From Phormidium tenue FACHB-886 (GTDB lineage: Bacteria; Cyanobacteriota; Cyanobacteriia; Elainellales; Elainellaceae): a stretch of 64,000 nt of DNA. The notes under the pieces are model-generated. The model did not search any database and was not told the DNA's origin. It was given only the letters and a program-made list of their open reading frames with translations. The stretch is from the NCBI RefSeq assembly GCF_014764505.1, contig NZ_JACXWX010000020.1, positions 40,042-104,041 on the forward strand, given 5' to 3'. The position numbers were made by a program, and so were the translations under genes. This document shows positions 46,079-54,958 of this stretch, one piece after another. Within the stretch, counting starts at the first letter, position 1. Every line of letters starts with the position of its first letter.

Positions 46079-46192
46079 CGTTCTTAGACTCCCGCTCACT
46101 ATCGGATGCAATTACTATTTATCTGGTCAAGCTACTGCACCTGAGCGTGAAATACTACCGACCAAAGTCTAGTGTTTAAATGTGAAGAACCG

Positions 46193-48187
46193 TTATAACC
46201 AGCCGCCAATCTCGGATTCTGTCAGCGTCTTCTCCAGCTTGGCGTATTCCGTCTTGGCAGCTTGCAGCACATGCTTCATGCCAACAGGCTGTTCTGCATC
46301 AGCAGCCAGGAACGCCGCATTTAGGGCAATGTTGCGAATATTACCGCCTGCAACATTAAGCTGAGCCAGCTTCAGTGGTTCCAGCGCCTCGGTGGGAGTG
46401 TCTTTCGGGAAGATGCGTCGCCAGATTTCGGCACGTTGGTTCGTATCCGGAAAGGGGAACTGCACCACAAAGCGAATCCGCCGCAGGAATGCCGTGTCGA
46501 TCGCACTCTTCAAGTTCGTCGTCAGAATTGCCAGCCCCGGATAGCATTCCATGCGCTGCAGCAGGTAGCTAACCTCAATGTTGGCATATCGATCGCGGCT
46601 ATCCTTCACTTCGCTGCGCTTACCAAATAGGGCATCTGCCTCATCAAACAGCAAAATTACCCCGCCATCTTCGGCAGCATCAAACACCTGCCGCAGGTTC
46701 TTCTCCGTTTCGCCAATGTATTTGCTGACCACCGAAGACAGGTCTACCCGGTACAGATCGAGCCGCAGTTCATGAGCAAGCACTTCTGCTGCCAGGGTTT
46801 TGCCTGTGCCGCTAGACCCGGCAAACAAAGCGCTGATACCCAGTCCCCGGCTGTCTCGTTCGGCAAAGCCCCACTGTCCGTAAACGGTTGCCCGCCGTCG
46901 TACATGTGCTGCCGCTTCTCGCAAAATTTGGGTCTGGTTTTCGGGCAGCACCAGGTCTTTCCAGTCGGCTTTGGGATCGATGCGCTGCGCCAACTCGTCT
47001 AATCGCGGGCGATTCTGGTAGCGGCAGGTATCCCAGAGGGTAGTGAAGTTGGGCAGGGTAGCGGATGTGTCCTCCTGATCAGGGGCAAGATTGCCACAAA
47101 CAGTGCGGATAGTAGCGGCACTGAGATTGAACTGGGAGGTGAGGGTGTGCAGGTGAGGGTTAAACTGTCCGTTGAGGCTGGGAAAACAAGTTTGAAGCGT
47201 TGCCTGCCAGAGTGCATACTGTTCAGCACTGGTAGGCTTATGCAGGTCAAAGGGGACGACAGGGCGGTTGGGCAGGCGAAGACGATCGCGGCAGGTGATG
47301 AAATACAGGCTGGGCAGTCGCTCAATTAAATGGGTGAGGCGGGTGAGCTGAGCAGGATCGCCCACATCTAGATCGCCGCAGTCCAGAAGTAAAACGCTAT
47401 TGCTGAATAGCGTTTCGCGAGTCCACAAGCGAATAAACTGATCCAGGTCAGACGGCAGCGTTGGGACGACGTGCGCAGGCATGGACCACAGGTTCAACTG
47501 AAGCCGATCGCACACCAGGAAAGCCAGCGCTCGTTTAGCAACCATTTCAGCACCGCAGAACTGGATGACTGGCGGCATCAAATCCTGAAGTGCGTTGGAT
47601 AGAACGGCAGCGATCGGCGCCACGAGTTCCTGCTGTGAAGGCACTAGTTCTTCTCCAGTGGTCAGCGGCTCAATTAACCCTAGCAGGCGGGCATCCAGGT
47701 ACTGCGTTCCCGTCAGATAGTGCAGAATGCGTTCATCCAGACGCAGCGGACTCAAAGTTAAACTAACGCCAGCCCCCACTTCAATGAGCTGGTAGCGTCG
47801 CAGGGCAGCCGTAGGGGTGAGCGCATTCCAGTGGGGATTGGGCAGAACGGCAAGCGCAGCGCTGAAGGTGACGTAAGAACGCTGGGGATCGCCCTGCAGG
47901 GTCGAGAGCAGGGGAATGAAGCGGCTATCTAGCTCCAATCCAGCACACAGGAGCAGCACAAACTGTTCAAAGGTAGAGAGCTTGCAGATTTGGCGGAGCC
48001 GCTCGATCGCAGGCGGCACATCCATTTCCGCTTGTATTTGCTGAAGCTGCTGATGCAGCTGCATGTCGGGTTCAACGCCCTCAGCCTGTCCCAAAAAACG
48101 AGCTAGATAGCCGTGGGCCCGGTCGAGGGCTGCCATTAGATAGCGTTGATTGGCGACAAGCCAGGAGTCAGCGACAGTTGCAGTCAT
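46193..48187 (-). CDS. AAA ATPase of the eCIS locus
   Basis: Protein of 664 residues from ATG 48187 (GTG 48193 also possible). The N-terminal ~400 residues are helical and poorly conserved. The C-terminal AAA module has Walker A (FAGSSGTGKTLAAEVLAHEL), Walker B (GGVILLFDEADALFGKR), sensor 1 (ILTTNLK) and the arginine finger region (FLRRIRFVVQFPFPD). An ATPase of this kind (Afp15 class) is a standard eCIS gene needed for assembly or loading. It lies 24 nt after the DUF4255 gene. Confidence 0.92.
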   Translation of the reverse strand: MTATVADSWLVANQRYLMAALDRAHGYLARFLGQAEGVEPDMQLHQQLQQIQAEMDVPPAIERLRQICKLSTFEQFVLLLCAGLELDSRFIPLLSTLQGDPQRSYVTFSAALAVLPNPHWNALTPTAALRRYQLIEVGAGVSLTLSPLRLDERILHYLTGTQYLDARLLGLIEPLTTGEELVPSQQELVAPIAAVLSNALQDLMPPVIQFCGAEMVAKRALAFLVCDRLQLNLWSMPAHVVPTLPSDLDQFIRLWTRETLFSNSVLLLDCGDLDVGDPAQLTRLTHLIERLPSLYFITCRDRLRLPNRPVVPFDLHKPTSAEQYALWQATLQTCFPSLNGQFNPHLHTLTSQFNLSAATIRTVCGNLAPDQEDTSATLPNFTTLWDTCRYQNRPRLDELAQRIDPKADWKDLVLPENQTQILREAAAHVRRRATVYGQWGFAERDSRGLGISALFAGSSGTGKTLAAEVLAHELRLDLYRVDLSSVVSKYIGETEKNLRQVFDAAEDGGVILLFDEADALFGKRSEVKDSRDRYANIEVSYLLQRMECYPGLAILTTNLKSAIDTAFLRRIRFVVQFPFPDTNQRAEIWRRIFPKDTPTEALEPLKLAQLNVAGGNIRNIALNAAFLAADAEQPVGMKHVLQAAKTEYAKLEKTLTESEIGGWL

Positions 48188-48211
48188 GAGCACACCGAAG
48201 ACAATTGCAGA

Positions 48212-49468
48212 CTATGCAATTTCGATTTGTAGCCCATCAGCAGCAGTGACACCATTAGACGGAAGTCTACTGAATGCCCCATCGACCGCGATTTGTACCC
48301 AATAAGTTCCGGCTGGGAGTTCCGCAGCAAGTTCCAATGTCTCTTTATTAGAGTCCCGCTGGGGAATGGAATAGCGGTAGGATACGGTGGTGGGTGGCGT
48401 CAGGCAGTGCAGCAAAACCGTAGTGTGCTGAGACTTGCCCAGACTAGGTTTCACCTTAAGCTGCAGCTGCACCTGTCGTAATTCGTTTTGAGGCTGCACA
48501 GAATTGACGGTAGAAAGCACGGTGGGCTGCAGCACAAAGGTTTCCAAATTTGATTCAATTTCCGATCGCGCGGCACTCCCTGGAGAAGCGTCCAGATGAA
48601 TAACTTGAACGCTATGCATTCCCGCTAACAAATCCGTGGGCAGGGATAGGCTGATTTGGGTGTCCTGCACCTGCTGCGGGCTCAGGAGTTTCGATCGCCC
48701 GTCAAGACGAATCCGCGTGAGAGATCCCTGGAGGTGTTTGCCACGGATTACTAAAGGATCTCCACTTACCAACAATCGCCCCGTCTCTCCGCCTGTTCCA
48801 ATCTGCTCAATCACAGGCTGTGATACTGTAATTGCTGTAATGCTGCCAGATGCAGATGGTTGGGGGCTTTTCATCAACACCATGGAAGCCTGATAGGCAC
48901 AGGAAGGGCGGTAGTGCGTTTGCAGCGACGACCAGAGTTTGGAGGTTTCCTCCATCCCCAAAAATTCCTGGTTGAGTTTGATCGGTCCCAGTTGCTCTGC
49001 CAGCTGTTCTACGGAAACCGCTGCTAGCGCCTGAGATAGTACGCCAAAAGTTGTCATTTCGGCAGCGTGTTTCAGGGCAGTGTACACCATATCCTGCGTT
49101 AACACTGGGATGTCGTGCAGCAGTTGAATGACATAACCCAGCAACAGCTCTGCATAAAAGTCTTTTGCACCATAGGCGGTCAGCAAAAAGTGTAGATCAA
49201 AGGCTAGCAGCGATTCTCTGGCAGCTCCTAGCTGTTGCAGCTCGGGGCGGGCGCGCATCAGCCAATCCGCATTGCGATTTGGGCTAATTTGGTACAGAAA
49301 GATATTGAGTTGCGATCGTTCATCAGTACCAATTGAAATCCGATCGGGGGGCAAGGCAGTAATCAAAATATCGCCTAGCGTAGTGGCGATCGCATCGTTC
49401 GCCAAACCGTTCTCTAAAATATCTTTGAGAACTGCGGTAACAACTGCGATCGCGAGTGCATTGCTCAT
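48212..49468 (-). CDS. DUF4255 (Pvc16-type) protein with C-terminal beta domains
   Basis: Protein of 418 residues. Residues 1-190 are the Pvc16 N-terminal domain (ALAIAVVTAVLKDILENGLA, LNIFLYQISPNRNADWLM, LAFDLHFLLTAYGAKDFYAE). The rest is beta-rich with an IPT/TIG-like segment (GDPLVIRGKHLQGSLTRIRL). By comparison with other systems it caps the distal end of tube and sheath. It is the first gene of the operon that includes the AAA ATPase. With the gene at 32328 the locus has two DUF4255 proteins. Confidence 0.88.
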   Translation of the reverse strand: MSNALAIAVVTAVLKDILENGLANDAIATTLGDILITALPPDRISIGTDERSQLNIFLYQISPNRNADWLMRARPELQQLGAARESLLAFDLHFLLTAYGAKDFYAELLLGYVIQLLHDIPVLTQDMVYTALKHAAEMTTFGVLSQALAAVSVEQLAEQLGPIKLNQEFLGMEETSKLWSSLQTHYRPSCAYQASMVLMKSPQPSASGSITAITVSQPVIEQIGTGGETGRLLVSGDPLVIRGKHLQGSLTRIRLDGRSKLLSPQQVQDTQISLSLPTDLLAGMHSVQVIHLDASPGSAARSEIESNLETFVLQPTVLSTVNSVQPQNELRQVQLQLKVKPSLGKSQHTTVLLHCLTPPTTVSYRYSIPQRDSNKETLELAAELPAGTYWVQIAVDGAFSRLPSNGVTAADGLQIEIA

Positions 49469-49743
49469 GAAAAACCCGTCTCATTGAGAATATTTTGCCC
49501 CAATTTCAAGCCCATCAATTTTGGCAAGAGCAGGATAAAAATTGAGCGTCATAAAAATTAAAGAAGAAAAGTTTCTTAAAAATCAACCTGATTGAATAAT
49601 TGGAGCGATCGTTCTTTGAACTGTTTTTATCATAGATACAGGCGAACCTCCAAATTGTGAGGAAACAGCCGGAAATCTGGTAACTTGAGCTGAAGGAAAC
49701 AGCAGCAGCCTGAATATAGCGCTTTGCGCTCAAATGAAGGGCA

Positions 49744-49788
49744 GTTTTTTAGTGTGTGCCGTGCTCTGCACGGCACACACTAAAAAAC
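49744..49788. repeat. Perfect 21-bp palindrome with 3-nt loop
   Basis: Arms GTTTTTTAGTGTGTGCCGTG(C) and its exact reverse complement flank TCT. It lies in the 483-nt region between the divergent DUF4255 and kinase genes, 164 nt before the kinase ATG; the rest of that region shows no gene. The stem base is T-run on the 5' side and A-run on the 3' side, the reverse of a Rho-independent terminator on either strand. It may be a protein-binding site, an RNA hairpin in the kinase leader, or a remnant of a mobile element. Confidence 0.85.
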
Positions 49789-49951
49789 CTGTACCCCACG
49801 CGATTAGGGATTACACTACACGAGCGAGTTTAGAAATTATACGATCACCTCAGCTTGCCATTTAGAGCGCAATAGAGCTAGTGTTGAACATTCACACGGT
49901 CCTGAGCAGCCAACTTTTCTCAGAAGTACCAAAAAACAAATTTTAAGGGTT

Positions 49952-51763
49952 ATGAATATGGCAGGCTCCCCCCAATCTTGGCTTGGACAGCGAGTTGGCG
50001 ATCAACAGCGGTACCAGCTCTTGCAGCAGCTTGGCAGCGGCGGTATTGGGAATGTATATCTGGCAATGGATACTCGCTTGGGGCGCCGGGTCGCAATTAA
50101 ACTGTTGAAAGGGGCATTGGCAAACTCGAAGGAAGTGCTGTCCCGATTCGAGCGGGAGGTCATTTTATCGGCTGCCCTAGAGAGTGAATATATCGTGGAA
50201 GTGCTGGATTACGGCGTAGCCGCGGGCAAATACCCGTTCTACGTGATGGAATATCTACAAGGACAGCCCCTGAGCCAGTTGATCCAACACTCTACCCGCC
50301 TGTCGGCTGAGTTAGTCATTGAAATTGCAATTCAAATTTGTGCCGGACTGAAGGTTGCTCACGAAGGCGTGGTTTTGTGGCGTGAAGGAGAAGAAAACAC
50401 CGCAAAAATCAAGGTCATTCACCGAGATCTGAAACCTGCCAATATTTTTCTTGTGCCCACCCTGATTGGCACAGTCGTAAAAATCCTAGACTTTGGCATT
50501 GCAAAGAAGCTCCACACTGCCGAGCAGTCAGACCAGACCAACCTGACCCAGGCGTTTTTAGGAACCTTTCGCTATGCGGCTCCCGAGCAACTCCTCAACT
50601 CGCGTGATTTAGACGAGCGTGCCGACCTTTATAGTTTGGGCATGATTCTCTACGAAATGCTGAGTGGAACTGATCCATTTGGGGTAAGCACAACCCCGAC
50701 TAAGAATCGCGAGGCTGCCTGGGCAAGAGCGCATAGTAGGGGGCAACCTGTACCGCTTCGGCAGCAGCCGGAATGTTCACACGTGCTGGTTGAATTAGAA
50801 GAAATTGTGATGCGCTGTCTTCAGCGGCAGCCCCCTGATCGATTCGAGTCTGCCCTAGAGCTAATGCAAGCTCTCCAAGCTGTTCCTATCGTCGCTCGCC
50901 CGGAAATGCCCACTCTACCTCCCCAATCAGCAGCAGAGCTGGAACCCACGGTTAGCAAACCCCTGGTGCCCTCCCTTGACTCCTCTTTCGAGCCCACCGT
51001 TCGCCGACAGCTTGTTTCCGAAGCCAGCCCTATACAAAACACAACCATCGCTCAAGCTGCAGCCAATTTATCCCAGTCGCAGGGGCAGCTTCCTTTGAGT
51101 GGTACAAAGGAAGCTGCCCCTGCCAGCCCCCCAGATGCACCCGCCTTTGCCGATGGGACGATCGCCCAAGTTCCTGCGCCCTCCGCCAAAGAAGAAACTA
51201 TTGCTCAAGTCCCCGCTCAGAGCGTTGGGCAAGCTGCACCAATTGCCCAGCCCTCCAATAACTCCCGCCAGCGGGACGAAACAATCGCCCAAGTGCCGCC
51301 CCAGCCACCTCATCGGGATGAAACGATCGCTCAGGTGCCACCCCGCTCGCGTAGCCAGGATGAAACGATCGCTCAGGTACCACCTTCATCTCCTCCAAAG
51401 CGGGATGAAACCATTGCCCAGATGCCCGGTTTCAGAACAACGCGGGGAGACGAAACGCTGGCTCAGATATCACGGGGCAGCCATCCTCGTTCCAATGAAA
51501 CTATTGCTCAGGTGCCTCGGCTCCCTATGGGACAGGCACCCCTGCCGTTGCCGGACCTGACTTCACCCACACCGTCGATCGGTTCAAATAAGCAGTTCAA
51601 TGCTGTATTGCGTCTACCACTTCGAGACAGATTGCTGCTAGTGGGCACAGGTTTCCTCATGGGGTTAATGATTATAGCGGGGGGGTATGTCTTGCTGCGA
51701 TTATTCCAGCCTCCATCATCGCAACCCCAGCAAACCTCAGAGGTAATTTCAATGCGCCCGTAA
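49952..51763 (+). CDS. Ser/Thr protein kinase with TIAQ repeats and C-terminal membrane segment
   Basis: Protein of 603 residues. The N-terminal ~300 residues are an intact Hanks-type kinase: glycine loop LGSGGIGNVYLA, VAIKLLKG with the ATP Lys, VIHRDLKPANIF and ILDFGIAKK, and APEQLL. Residues ~365-525 are a Pro-rich linker with about nine copies of (D/E)ETIAQVP, probable phosphoacceptor threonines. One membrane segment follows (LLLVGTGFLMGLMIIAGGYV, ~residues 555-575) and a short tail. Three FHA proteins in the window are obvious readers for phosphothreonine. The gene lies just beyond the eCIS cap and ATPase genes and is divergent from them; a link is inferred. Confidence 0.9.
   Translation: MNMAGSPQSWLGQRVGDQQRYQLLQQLGSGGIGNVYLAMDTRLGRRVAIKLLKGALANSKEVLSRFEREVILSAALESEYIVEVLDYGVAAGKYPFYVMEYLQGQPLSQLIQHSTRLSAELVIEIAIQICAGLKVAHEGVVLWREGEENTAKIKVIHRDLKPANIFLVPTLIGTVVKILDFGIAKKLHTAEQSDQTNLTQAFLGTFRYAAPEQLLNSRDLDERADLYSLGMILYEMLSGTDPFGVSTTPTKNREAAWARAHSRGQPVPLRQQPECSHVLVELEEIVMRCLQRQPPDRFESALELMQALQAVPIVARPEMPTLPPQSAAELEPTVSKPLVPSLDSSFEPTVRRQLVSEASPIQNTTIAQAAANLSQSQGQLPLSGTKEAAPASPPDAPAFADGTIAQVPAPSAKEETIAQVPAQSVGQAAPIAQPSNNSRQRDETIAQVPPQPPHRDETIAQVPPRSRSQDETIAQVPPSSPPKRDETIAQMPGFRTTRGDETLAQISRGSHPRSNETIAQVPRLPMGQAPLPLPDLTSPTPSIGSNKQFNAVLRLPLRDRLLLVGTGFLMGLMIIAGGYVLLRLFQPPSSQPQQTSEVISMRP
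51041..51520 (+). repeat. TIAQ-motif coding repeats
   Basis: About nine degenerate repeats coding for ETIAQVP, spaced 13-26 codons apart, several sharing the DNA string GATGAAACGATCGCTCAGGT. They sit in the linker of the kinase. The CGATCG inside the repeats also matches the HIP1 core common in this genome. Confidence 0.8.
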
Positions 51764-51774
51764 GACTCGTACGA

Positions 51775-52001
51775 CAGTGGTACATCGTCTGGAATTCTGG
51801 GTACACGGCTGCCCAACGCGGTAGGTCATGAGGCAAAAGCCACCAAGCGCTGGCTGAACGCACAATCCAACGCAGTCCATTGAACACTTCACGCAAACTG
51901 TGTTCCCGTTGCAGCGCTTCTGCGGTCATTAGGGTCAAATACGGAGCAACAAATGCTCACTCTTCGTCGTTGACGTCTGGGAGATATGCTTCTCTATTCA
52001 T
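51775..52001 (-). pseudogene. IS5-type transposase N-terminal remnant
   Basis: Reading left from ATG 52001 gives MNREAYLPDVNDEE, a TGA where Trp is expected (51957-51959), then AFVAPYL and HSLREVFNGLRWIVRSASAW, LPHDLPRWAAVY, the N-terminal region of IS5-family transposases. Homology stops near 51780 and the catalytic part is missing. Nonsense mutation plus truncation make it inactive. Confidence 0.75.
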
Positions 52002-52095
52002 CCTCTCACTCTAGCCGATCTTAAAAGTTCATAACACGCTCTAGGCGTTTAGTATGACGGTCATTGCTTACAGCACTTTGTGCTGAAACAAAACT

Positions 52096-52144
52096 AGACT
52101 ATTTTCTGAAAGCTTCGCAAAGCAAGGCTTTCAGAAAATAGTCT
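52096..52144. repeat. Hairpin repeat, copy 1
   Basis: Arms AGACTATTTTCTGAAAGC (52096-52113) and their exact reverse complement (52127-52144) with a 13-nt loop. Flanks GTGCTGAAAC and AAAGTTCATT are shared with copy 2 at 52471. Likely a small non-autonomous element or IS end. Confidence 0.7.
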
Positions 52145-52470
52145 AAAGTTCATTCAAGTGAAACCGGCGTAACTCTAGCTCAAAATGTAACAAAGTAATT
52201 CAATGTTGGCACTTCTGCAGATTTTCGTTCTGATTTTTCCAAATTACCTCAAAAGCCTACACAGCGTGAGGTCACTTACTTCATGAAATATCCTAAGGAG
52301 CCTACATTCACAATGTCTTTGCGAATTGTGTCATTGGAATATACACCCATCCGAAAACAGCAGGCACCGTTTTGGTTAGGATGGATGCTGTATTCCCGTT
52401 AAGGACTATGAATTCCGTGAAGTTCAGTTTCAGTGCATCCAATTCCTTAATGCAGTGCTGAAATAAAACC

Positions 52471-52525
52471 AGACTATTTTCTAAAAGCCTTAGTTTGCAA
52501 ACCTAAGGCTTTTAGAAAATAGTTT
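52471..52525. repeat. Hairpin repeat, copy 2
   Basis: Arms of 23 nt (52471-52493 and 52503-52525) with one mismatch and a 9-nt loop. Same sequence core (AGACTATTTTCT) and same outer flanks as copy 1, 375 nt away. The 300 nt between the copies contain no gene I can recognise. Confidence 0.7.
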
Positions 52526-52668
52526 AAAGTTCATTGTAATCATTCACGGGGTGTGGCTGTCAACAGGTAGGAAATTGTCAGAACTGAGTATTCAAATCTT
52601 GTCTCTTTTTCAAAAATATATCTTCTTCTTTTTTAAGCAATTTGGAAGATTGCTCGTAATTTATTAAC

Positions 52669-53020
52669 TCATTCTATAGATCGTTCTCTTCTTTCAGATA
52701 AAGACGTTACTTCTGTCATATAGTACTGTGGTCTTATAAAATTTCTCACTTCATCATACATTTGAGAAAAAATCGCTGCGCTGATTCGAACGCTCCAAAT
52801 TCTAGCATTGGATAGTAGCGTTGCTTCATCCCTCGATGGCTCTGCTCAATTGAATTCCCTTGGCAATCTCTGATCTCATGGTCAACCCCTTCTCCAAGCT
52901 CTTTCTCGATCGCTCTCGGATAGCTCCTGTGTCCATCCGTTGCTACTCGTTGCGGTGGTTAGTAAAAACCATTGAGTTCCTCAAAAGGCGAAACTGTATC
53001 GGTTGCTTTGGCTTGGGAGC
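52669..53020 (-). pseudogene. IS6/IS240-type transposase C-terminal remnant
   Basis: Leftward frames give PPQRVATDGHRSYPRAIEKE, then NSIEQSHRGMKQRYYPMLEF and, after a frameshift near 52770, MYDEVRNFIRPQYYMTEVTS to a TGA at 52669. This is the catalytic core and C-terminus of an IS6-like DDE transposase. A stop codon lies just before PPQRV and the N-terminus is absent, so it is inactive. Confidence 0.75.
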
Positions 53021-53198
53021 AACGCCCGTAGGGATGAAAGTTTTACAACATTGCCATTGCCCGTAATGCCTGAATTAGTCGAGTCCTGATACCCATGGAA
53101 ATACTTCATGGTAAACAGAATACGATCGGTAGTGTCTTACATCTGGTGATGATGTAAGACACTGGTAGTTTTAGCTAGTCATGAACTTAGAGACTCCT

Positions 53199-53480
53199 AT
53201 GGCACTGATCTCCGTCGTTTGTCCTCATTGTCAAAGTGAAGAGTCCGTCGCCAAAAATGGCAAAAGCGCAGAAGGGAAACAGCGATATTTGTGCCGTAGT
53301 GAGATCTGTCAGAGACAAACTTTTATTTTGCATCCCACTTATCCGGGACGGTTGGCTTCTGTCAAAGAGCAAATGGTCGAGATAACCCTCAATGGCAGTG
53401 GGGTGAGGAATATTGCCAGGGTGTTGCAGGTCAGTACCCGAACTGTGATTGCAGAATTACAGCGGTTTTCAGATGAATAA
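53199..53480 (+). pseudogene. IS1-type InsA fragment
   Basis: Frame starting MALISVVCPHCQSEESVAKN with zinc-finger CPHC and CRSEICQRQTF, then the helix-turn-helix region RNIARVLQVSTRTVIAELQ. It matches InsA of IS1 elements. InsB is missing because an IS630-like fragment in the opposite direction abuts it at about 53470, so the element is broken. Confidence 0.75.
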
Positions 53481-53753
53481 GCCACAGTGAGCGAACCAGC
53501 CAAGGGCATCATCATCGGAAATGCGCTCATTGATAATCTGGGTTAACGCTTGATCAAGTGCTTCTCTGGTTCGAGCTTTAGCGGATCGCAACAGTTGCTT
53601 GAGTTCTAACCAACATAACTCAATGGGTGAAAGGTCAGGGGAGTAAGGTGGCAAAAACACCACTTTTGCTCCAACTGCTTCAATAGCCTCTTGAATGACC
53701 GAGGCATGATGAACGGGTAAGTTATCCATCACAATGATGGCTCCGGTCCACAA
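53469..53753 (-). pseudogene. IS630-type transposase C-terminal fragment
   Basis: Ninety-four codons with the DDE core of IS630 transposases: AIIVMDNLPVHHASVIQEAI, VVFLPPYSPDLSPIELCWLE. The Asp of MDN and the Glu of PIELCW are catalytic positions two and three. The N-terminal half including the first Asp is missing; the upstream junction at about 53755 joins a different IS. Confidence 0.8.
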
Positions 53754-53754
53754 T

Positions 53755-54004
53755 TGAGGAATCTTGGGTGGGATAGTGTCTCAAGTAGAACAAGATGAAC
53801 AGCAACTTGTCGCAAGTTTGAGTTAAGCGAGGTTAACGTCCTCCTCCATAGCGACGGTTGCGGACTTGGTCGATGAATTGCTTGGATATAGTCTTGCCAT
53901 GCCTGCTCAACACTGGGCAGGAGTGCCTCAAACTCTGTCGGAGTAAGACCCGTTAGGCTTTTGAGAATGCGGGATTTATGTTGAACTTGGCTGGAGGAGA
54001 GCAT
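53755..54004 (-). pseudogene. IS5/IS4-type transposase N-terminal fragment with frameshift
   Basis: ATG 54004 opens MLSSSQVQHKSRILKSLTGL and continues TPTEFEALLPSVEQAWQDYI, the N-terminal helix-turn-helix region of cyanobacterial IS5/IS4-type transposases. After about 53860 the homology moves to another frame (YGGGR, stop, then CDKLLFILFYLRHYPTQ). The sequence then runs straight into the IS630 fragment, a chimeric junction. Confidence 0.7.
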
Positions 54005-54197
54005 GGCAAGTTCCCGTATTTTCCTGTTTTGTACTCTATCTTATTTCCAATGAAGTCTATTGAAGAATGCCACGTTGAAGGGGTCAAAGGATAGCCTGCA
54101 TGTCGCCGTTAAAGCTATCTTCAAGATAATGCTCTTTTGCTCCACCCATAGTTAACGAAAGCATTGCTTTCTTACCGCGAAATCGACCTGGAGTTGA

Positions 54198-54923
54198 TCA
54201 AACGGCTGCACCTGATGGCATCCCAATTGTATCTTCGTTTTCCCACAGGTAACGATAGTAAGAAATGCGCTCCTCATCGCGTTCAATTCCGTATGCCGTG
54301 AAGAACACATCCTCCCAACCGGAACCGAAGTTGTAATCGAGATTCATGCTTGCAATAGCCAGGTCTGCCCAACGATCCGCGACACCCAGTGAGCCGAGAT
54401 CAACATGACCTGCCGGAGTACCGTTCGGTGCAATAATCGTGTTTGGCGAACAGGCATCACCATGACAGACCACTAAGCGATCGATGGGTGGCATTCCTAG
54501 CTGCTCGATCGGGACACGATGACCTGTTCGGGTCTCGACCGACCAGTCAAAAGGGCAATCAGCTACGGGGAGCGTGTCATGTAGCATTCGCAGCCCTCGA
54601 CCGATGGCATGGGCTGCCTGCATGGGTCGTGCAAGCCATGATTCTGTCACCGCACCTTCACCGGGTAGCGCAGCCGTGACCAGCCATTGCACCTCATCAT
54701 CGGCTCCCCAATCGAGCACCTTTGGCACAGGATGCCAGTGGATCGCCCATTCCAGTCGTAACCGCTCGGACTCAAGATCAAGTCCCGTTGTGTGGGGGTT
54801 CCATTTCACGAAGCGATTTCCGGCTTGAAACGTTAAGCCGCCGCGCTCATTGGTCCACACCAGCTGTGGGTTGTCGTTACCTGAAAGTCGGCGAACTACT
54901 GACGGGATGAAGAGAAAAGTCAA
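54198..54923 (-). CDS. Aminoglycoside 3'-phosphotransferase-like protein
   Basis: Protein of 241 residues, close in size to APH(3') enzymes (about 265). Start is TTG 54923; an in-frame stop lies upstream. The catalytic loop VVCHGDACSPNTIIAP (HGDxxxxN) and the metal-binding HVDLGSLGVADRWADLAIA are both intact. Enzymes of this family transfer phosphate from ATP to the 3'-hydroxyl of kanamycin-type drugs; the actual substrate here is not proven. The C-terminus lacks the usual final FFF-type motif and may be altered. A putative attC-like site lies just upstream. Composition is richer in GC than the eCIS genes, which suggests transfer. Confidence 0.82.
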   Translation of the reverse strand: MTFLFIPSVVRRLSGNDNPQLVWTNERGGLTFQAGNRFVKWNPHTTGLDLESERLRLEWAIHWHPVPKVLDWGADDEVQWLVTAALPGEGAVTESWLARPMQAAHAIGRGLRMLHDTLPVADCPFDWSVETRTGHRVPIEQLGMPPIDRLVVCHGDACSPNTIIAPNGTPAGHVDLGSLGVADRWADLAIASMNLDYNFGSGWEDVFFTAYGIERDEERISYYRYLWENEDTIGMPSGAAV

Positions 54924-54958
54924 GATTTCAAATACTCCATAATGTTACTTGTGCTTAT

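Noticed and set aside
49744..49788. Palindrome read as a Rho-independent terminator
   Set aside because: The T-run precedes and the A-run follows the stem on both strands, and it lies between divergent genes.
51041..51520. Regular repeats that could suggest a CRISPR-like array
   Set aside because: They are degenerate, in frame and code for ETIAQVP motifs within the kinase gene.
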